From Vitellaria paradoxa (Eukaryota > Streptophyta > Magnoliopsida > Ericales > Sapotaceae): a stretch of DNA of 64,000 nt. The stretch is taken from the NCBI GenBank assembly GCA_019916065.1, contig CM034236.1:22089508-22153507 (forward strand). Direction: 5' to 3'. Under the pieces are notes generated by a model. The model was not told where the DNA came from, ran no database searches, and saw only the letters and a list, made by a program, of their open reading frames with translations. Both the position numbers and the translations under genes were made by a program. This document shows positions 61,201 through 64,000 of this stretch, piece after piece. How positions within the stretch are numbered: the stretch's first letter is position 1; each line of letters starts with the position of its first letter.

Positions 61201-61260
61201 TGTTTGAGGCTTAGATGCAACAGGATTTGAAACTATAATATTTATTAAATATGTTCACAT
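58201..61260 (-). pseudogene. Copia-C gag remnant (split by a solo LTR)
   Basis: The right part (about 61195-60717) has NGANFSKWRKQDQFNLGF, SLPEKKNAKQYLNYVKEHF and INYNTVNDKFQF, matching copia UBN2-type Gag. The left part (58738-58201) has a basic stretch AGKKKAGKGIK and a zinc knuckle whose first half CHFCKK is readable while the His and last Cys are degraded (about 58520-58550). The two parts are consecutive in the family and are separated by the solo LTR. Confidence 0.75.
58739..60716 (-). mobile_element. Solo LTR in Copia-C gag
   Basis: On the - strand it ends CCGGGACGTGACA at 58739 and starts TGAAAAGAAGC at 60716. The flanks tttac (58734-58738) and tttat (60717-60721) are a target duplication with one change. 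The left edge is firm. The right edge is supported by Gag resuming just beyond it. Confidence 0.7.
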
Positions 61261-61486
61261 GTCAATTTTATTTATAACAGCACATAAATAACAATTATGC
61301 ATGAGAAAAATAAGTTGTTGATATTTAAGAATATGACTAGGTGATATATTATAAAAAAAATATAGCATCTGTGGATGTCTTATATTTTCCTAATAGAATA
61401 TTTTATCACCCCATAACAATTATTTAATCAATATAATTGGATCTGTTGATAACCAAATTATATAATTGAATAAATAATAATAAAAT

Positions 61487-62068
61487 ATCAATAACTCAAT
61501 ATTCACTACCATATATGGGTCTGTAAGCAACTAAAATATACATGATATGAATAAAAATTTAATATTCTAATATTCATAACAACAGATTAAAAAATATTAT
61601 GGTGAATAGTTAATCTAATCATAATATGAATATCAGAATTAAATATAACCATAAATTTAATATTCACAATAATAGATTAGAGCACTGTGGTGAACACTAA
61701 ATTATTCACAATGTGAATATTAGAATAAATAATGATGGTTAAAATAATTAATTCATTTAATTAATAAATAAATAATTTTTTTTTAAATAAGTATCAATAA
61801 TCCAATATTCATTACCATATTTAGGCTTCTGGACAACAAAACTTGCATGGTATGAATAAAATTTTAGTAATCTTAATATTCATAACAATATATTAAAAAC
61901 ATTGTGATGAATATCTAATCTAATTGTAATATGAATTTTAGAATTAAGCATAAATTTGATATTTACAATAATAGATTGGAACGTTGTGGTGAACACCAAA
62001 TCATTCATAATGTAAATATTAGAATCAATAATGATGGTTAAAATAATTAATCTATTTAAATTAATTAC
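61487..62068. repeat. About 300-bp tandem duplication in the Copia-C leader
   Basis: Two diverged units start near 61487 and 61792 (atcaataa-tcaatattca). Both run to 'aataatgatggttaaaataatta'-like text. They lie in the untranslated leader between the primer site and gag. Confidence 0.7.
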
Positions 62069-62688
62069 TAAACAAAAAAAAAAAACAAATACTTAAAGTA
62101 ATATAAGTAGTAACATGACTAATTTTAAATATGCACATCAGATGCTAAATATTAATTCATTTTTTTAGCATAGAGAATAGGATGCCAAACCTAAAAACTT
62201 ACAGGTTATTAGCTCCTTTTAACAGTATATACTAGATTCATTAATTATACCAGATCTATTAATTAAAGTTTTTGAAAAATAATTGTCACACAAAGTTGTT
62301 TTTAATAGGCAATGCAACATAACACAAACCTTAGTACTTGAGGCTCTTGTGCATCAAATAAGGGCTTTATAAATAAGGGCTTACAGGAGTTCAAAAGCCT
62401 CAAAACATATATATAACTATAGACACAAATTAATGCTTAAATATGTTTCATTGTATGCATTAATTCATTCAAGATGTTTTCAAGGTAACACAGGTTTAAG
62501 CATTGCAGACCAAACCACCCTAAGAAATTGAATCAATCATAAGAACTCGCACAAACTTGAGTCACTACAAAAAAAAAAAAAAAAAAGTTAATAATTAATT
62601 CAATCAATAAAAATATATATTATATATCATACAGAGGATCTTAGTTTAGACAATTATATAATGGAAAATCATGAAATCATAAATACAA

Positions 62689-62700
62689 GCTTTGATACCA
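62689..62700 (-). other. Copia-C primer-binding site
   Basis: The - strand reads TGGTATCAAAGC two bases inside the 5' LTR, a slightly mutated Met-tRNA-type primer site. Confidence 0.8.
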
Positions 62701-62702
62701 CA

Positions 62703-62905
62703 TGTAAGTTTATAATTAAATTTGCACATAATATTTAATTAAATATTTAGGATTTTAATCATCGTGATATTCACATATTTTGCTTTAACTTACATAATAT
62801 AGTCAAGAACACGTACCTTGATCTATTGCTAATAAAAATCTGAATGTAAAAAATTACCTCAAAACATTGTTCTTGAATCTTCAACTATAGCAAAACAAAA
62901 ACTTT
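62703..62905 (-). repeat. Copia-C 5' LTR fragment
   Basis: About 200 bp matches 45322-45530 in the same orientation at roughly 85% by eye. After this the match breaks off at a SINE-like sequence and a rearranged piece. Confidence 0.8.
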
Positions 62906-62914
62906 TCAAAAAAT

Positions 62915-63040
62915 CCGCTAAGGTAGCCTAATGGTGCTTGGGACCAACCGTAAATCCGGAAGTCTTGGATTCGATTCCCGATGGCTCCTACCCTGTTTTG
63001 CCCGGTGCTTAAGTCTTGTGGGGGGGTTTAGGCACCATCA
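62915..63040 (+). mobile_element. tRNA-derived SINE-like sequence
   Basis: GGTAGCCTAATGGTGC resembles a pol III A box, and GGATTCGATTCCC about 35 bp later resembles a B box, followed by an unrelated 3' body. There is no acceptor-stem pairing and no clear target duplication. A SINE or a tRNA relic are both possible. Confidence 0.45.
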
Positions 63041-63165
63041 ATTCTATTTTGATGGACAATATATATTAAATGACTAATTGGGAAAATTGAGTCATATCCC
63101 TCCCTATAGATAGTAATTGAATTCCATTAATTCATACACATTAAGTTATATATTAATTAATTCTC
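63040..63165 (+). repeat. Inverted copy of part of the Copia-C 3' LTR
   Basis: This segment is the reverse complement of about 49388-49503 at roughly 80% by eye, including a CCCTATAAATAG-type promoter core (here ccctatagatag). Its orientation is opposite to the LTR piece at 62703. Confidence 0.7.
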
Positions 63166-64000
63166 TAAGTACACAATATAGATTTAATGTAAACACAATG
63201 GTACTTTGTGAAGTAAACATTGTAAAATATTAAATCTCCAATATGTACACCAAGAGCACAAGGACTAATAAACAAAAATTTCACATCTACAATAGAACTT
63301 AATAGATAACCCAAAGAAAAGAAGAATATTGTAGCTTAACAAGCACAAAATTCATGATTGAGACACAATCAACCTTAATCGAATGGCTGCCAGTTCATGC
63401 ACAAATGCACTAGTTTTTTTTAATGAAAATACCCCCCAAAAAATAGAAAAGAAAACAAGAAGACATTAAAGAAATAATTTTGGCACCAATTTGTCAGAAT
63501 GAGACCTATTAGGAGATTTCTTTTGTAATATGCAAGTGAAAGAACTAATTTTATCCCCCATTAAACTTTCTTATACTAAAAAAAAGTCGACGTAATTTTA
63601 ATGTAAGCAAAATTAGAACCTTTTTTTTTCAAAGACAGCATAGAGACTTCTATTTTGTATGAGTTTTCTTCATTGCCTCCTGTACTCATTCCATTCAATT
63701 AGGTTGTTTTACATTTCTCAAAAATACCTTTTTTTTCAGTTGGTAAATTCAAAAAAATAAAAAAAAGGTTGTAATATAATGCAATGAGATAAGCTAAGTA
63801 TATTGTATATGATAACGATAAGATAATTAGCAGAGTAGGGAAAATTTAAGCAACAAGTAGGCCAAATGCAATAGGAAAAATTAGCAACTCAAAATCTTTG
63901 AGTGATGGTGTAGGTCCAAATGAACATAAAAATCCAGAACACAGACTTTAAATCCTCAGTCTCGCAAACAATCATCAAAGCCAATTTTTGAAAAGACTAC
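63166..64000. other. AT-rich sequence, no gene seen
   Basis: No reading frame, paired repeat or RNA gene recognised up to the window end. Confidence 0.5.

Larger units (their letters stand above)
45322..62905 (-). mobile_element. Copia-C: old copia retrotransposon with several nested insertions
   Basis: The outer frame is a copia element on the - strand. The 5' LTR starts at 62703 beside a primer site (62689-62700), and gag and pol run leftwards to a stop at 50025-50027. The 3' LTR reaches 45322, where tgcaagtttataactaaa matches tgtaagtttataattaaa at 62703. It has been split by a solo LTR (45567-49382), a Mutator-like element (50616-55832), a hAT MITE (56268-56725) and another solo LTR (58739-60716). 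Many stops make it long dead. Removing the insertions by their target duplications lets the gag and pol matches continue. Confidence 0.85.

Noticed and set aside
62930..63000. Possible tRNA gene
   Set aside because: A- and B-box-like text is present, but there is no acceptor-stem or anticodon-arm pairing, so I call it SINE-like.
1..64000. CRISPR arrays, bacterial operons, rRNA genes or organelle inserts
   Set aside because: No regularly spaced short repeats with unique spacers, no Shine-Dalgarno-led gene clusters, and no rRNA, chloroplast or mitochondrial sequence recognised.

Overview
This window is nuclear DNA from a flowering plant, most likely a dicot. It is AT-rich, has long spliced introns, and carries plant-type transposons of nearly every major class: Ty1/copia, Ty3/gypsy-like, TRIM/SMART-size LTR elements, PIF/Harbinger, hAT MITEs and a Mutator-like element. 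The species cannot be named from the sequence. I support only two host genes, and they converge. One is the 3' end of a calcium-dependent protein kinase (CDPK) on the + strand, with EF-hand exons at 6833-7000, 7106-7330 and 7634-7774. The other is a complete small hotdog-fold acyl-CoA thioesterase (ACOT13-like) on the - strand, with exons at 40896-40726, 40622-40479 and 11112-10969.

Layout. 1-6832 is the end of a CDPK intron and holds a decayed non-autonomous gypsy-like element (3365-~5815). 7775-10968 is the gap between the convergent genes, with a hAT MITE that has a perfect 8-bp target duplication. 11113-40478 is a single thioesterase intron of about 29.4 kb. From left to right it contains a Harbinger MITE, a SMART-size LTR element, a TRIM, a copia remnant (Copia-A) with a second TRIM in its LTR, and a young nearly intact copia (Copia-B, 16899-22308). 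Next comes a 3.6-kb inverted duplication built from dead Harbinger transposase and Transposase_32-like genes, then a Harbinger ORF1 remnant and terminal repeat, another LTR element and two more SMART copies.

40897-45321 holds the thioesterase upstream region, with a solo LTR close to the likely promoter, and AT-rich repeats. From 45322 to about 62900 there is one old copia element (Copia-C, - strand) that has been hit repeatedly: a 3.8-kb solo LTR in its 3' LTR, a Mutator-like element with a 9-bp target duplication in its pol gene (itself holding two solo LTRs), a hAT MITE in the RT region, and another solo LTR in gag. Most of these insertions were placed by reading their target-site duplications on both sides, so the order of events can be reconstructed.

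Functionally, the CDPK exons encode the Ca2+-sensing half of a signalling kinase, and the thioesterase would hydrolyse acyl-CoA. Nothing links the two in a pathway. Everything else is transposon biology. I saw no CRISPR array, rRNA gene, credible functional tRNA gene or bacterial-type operon.
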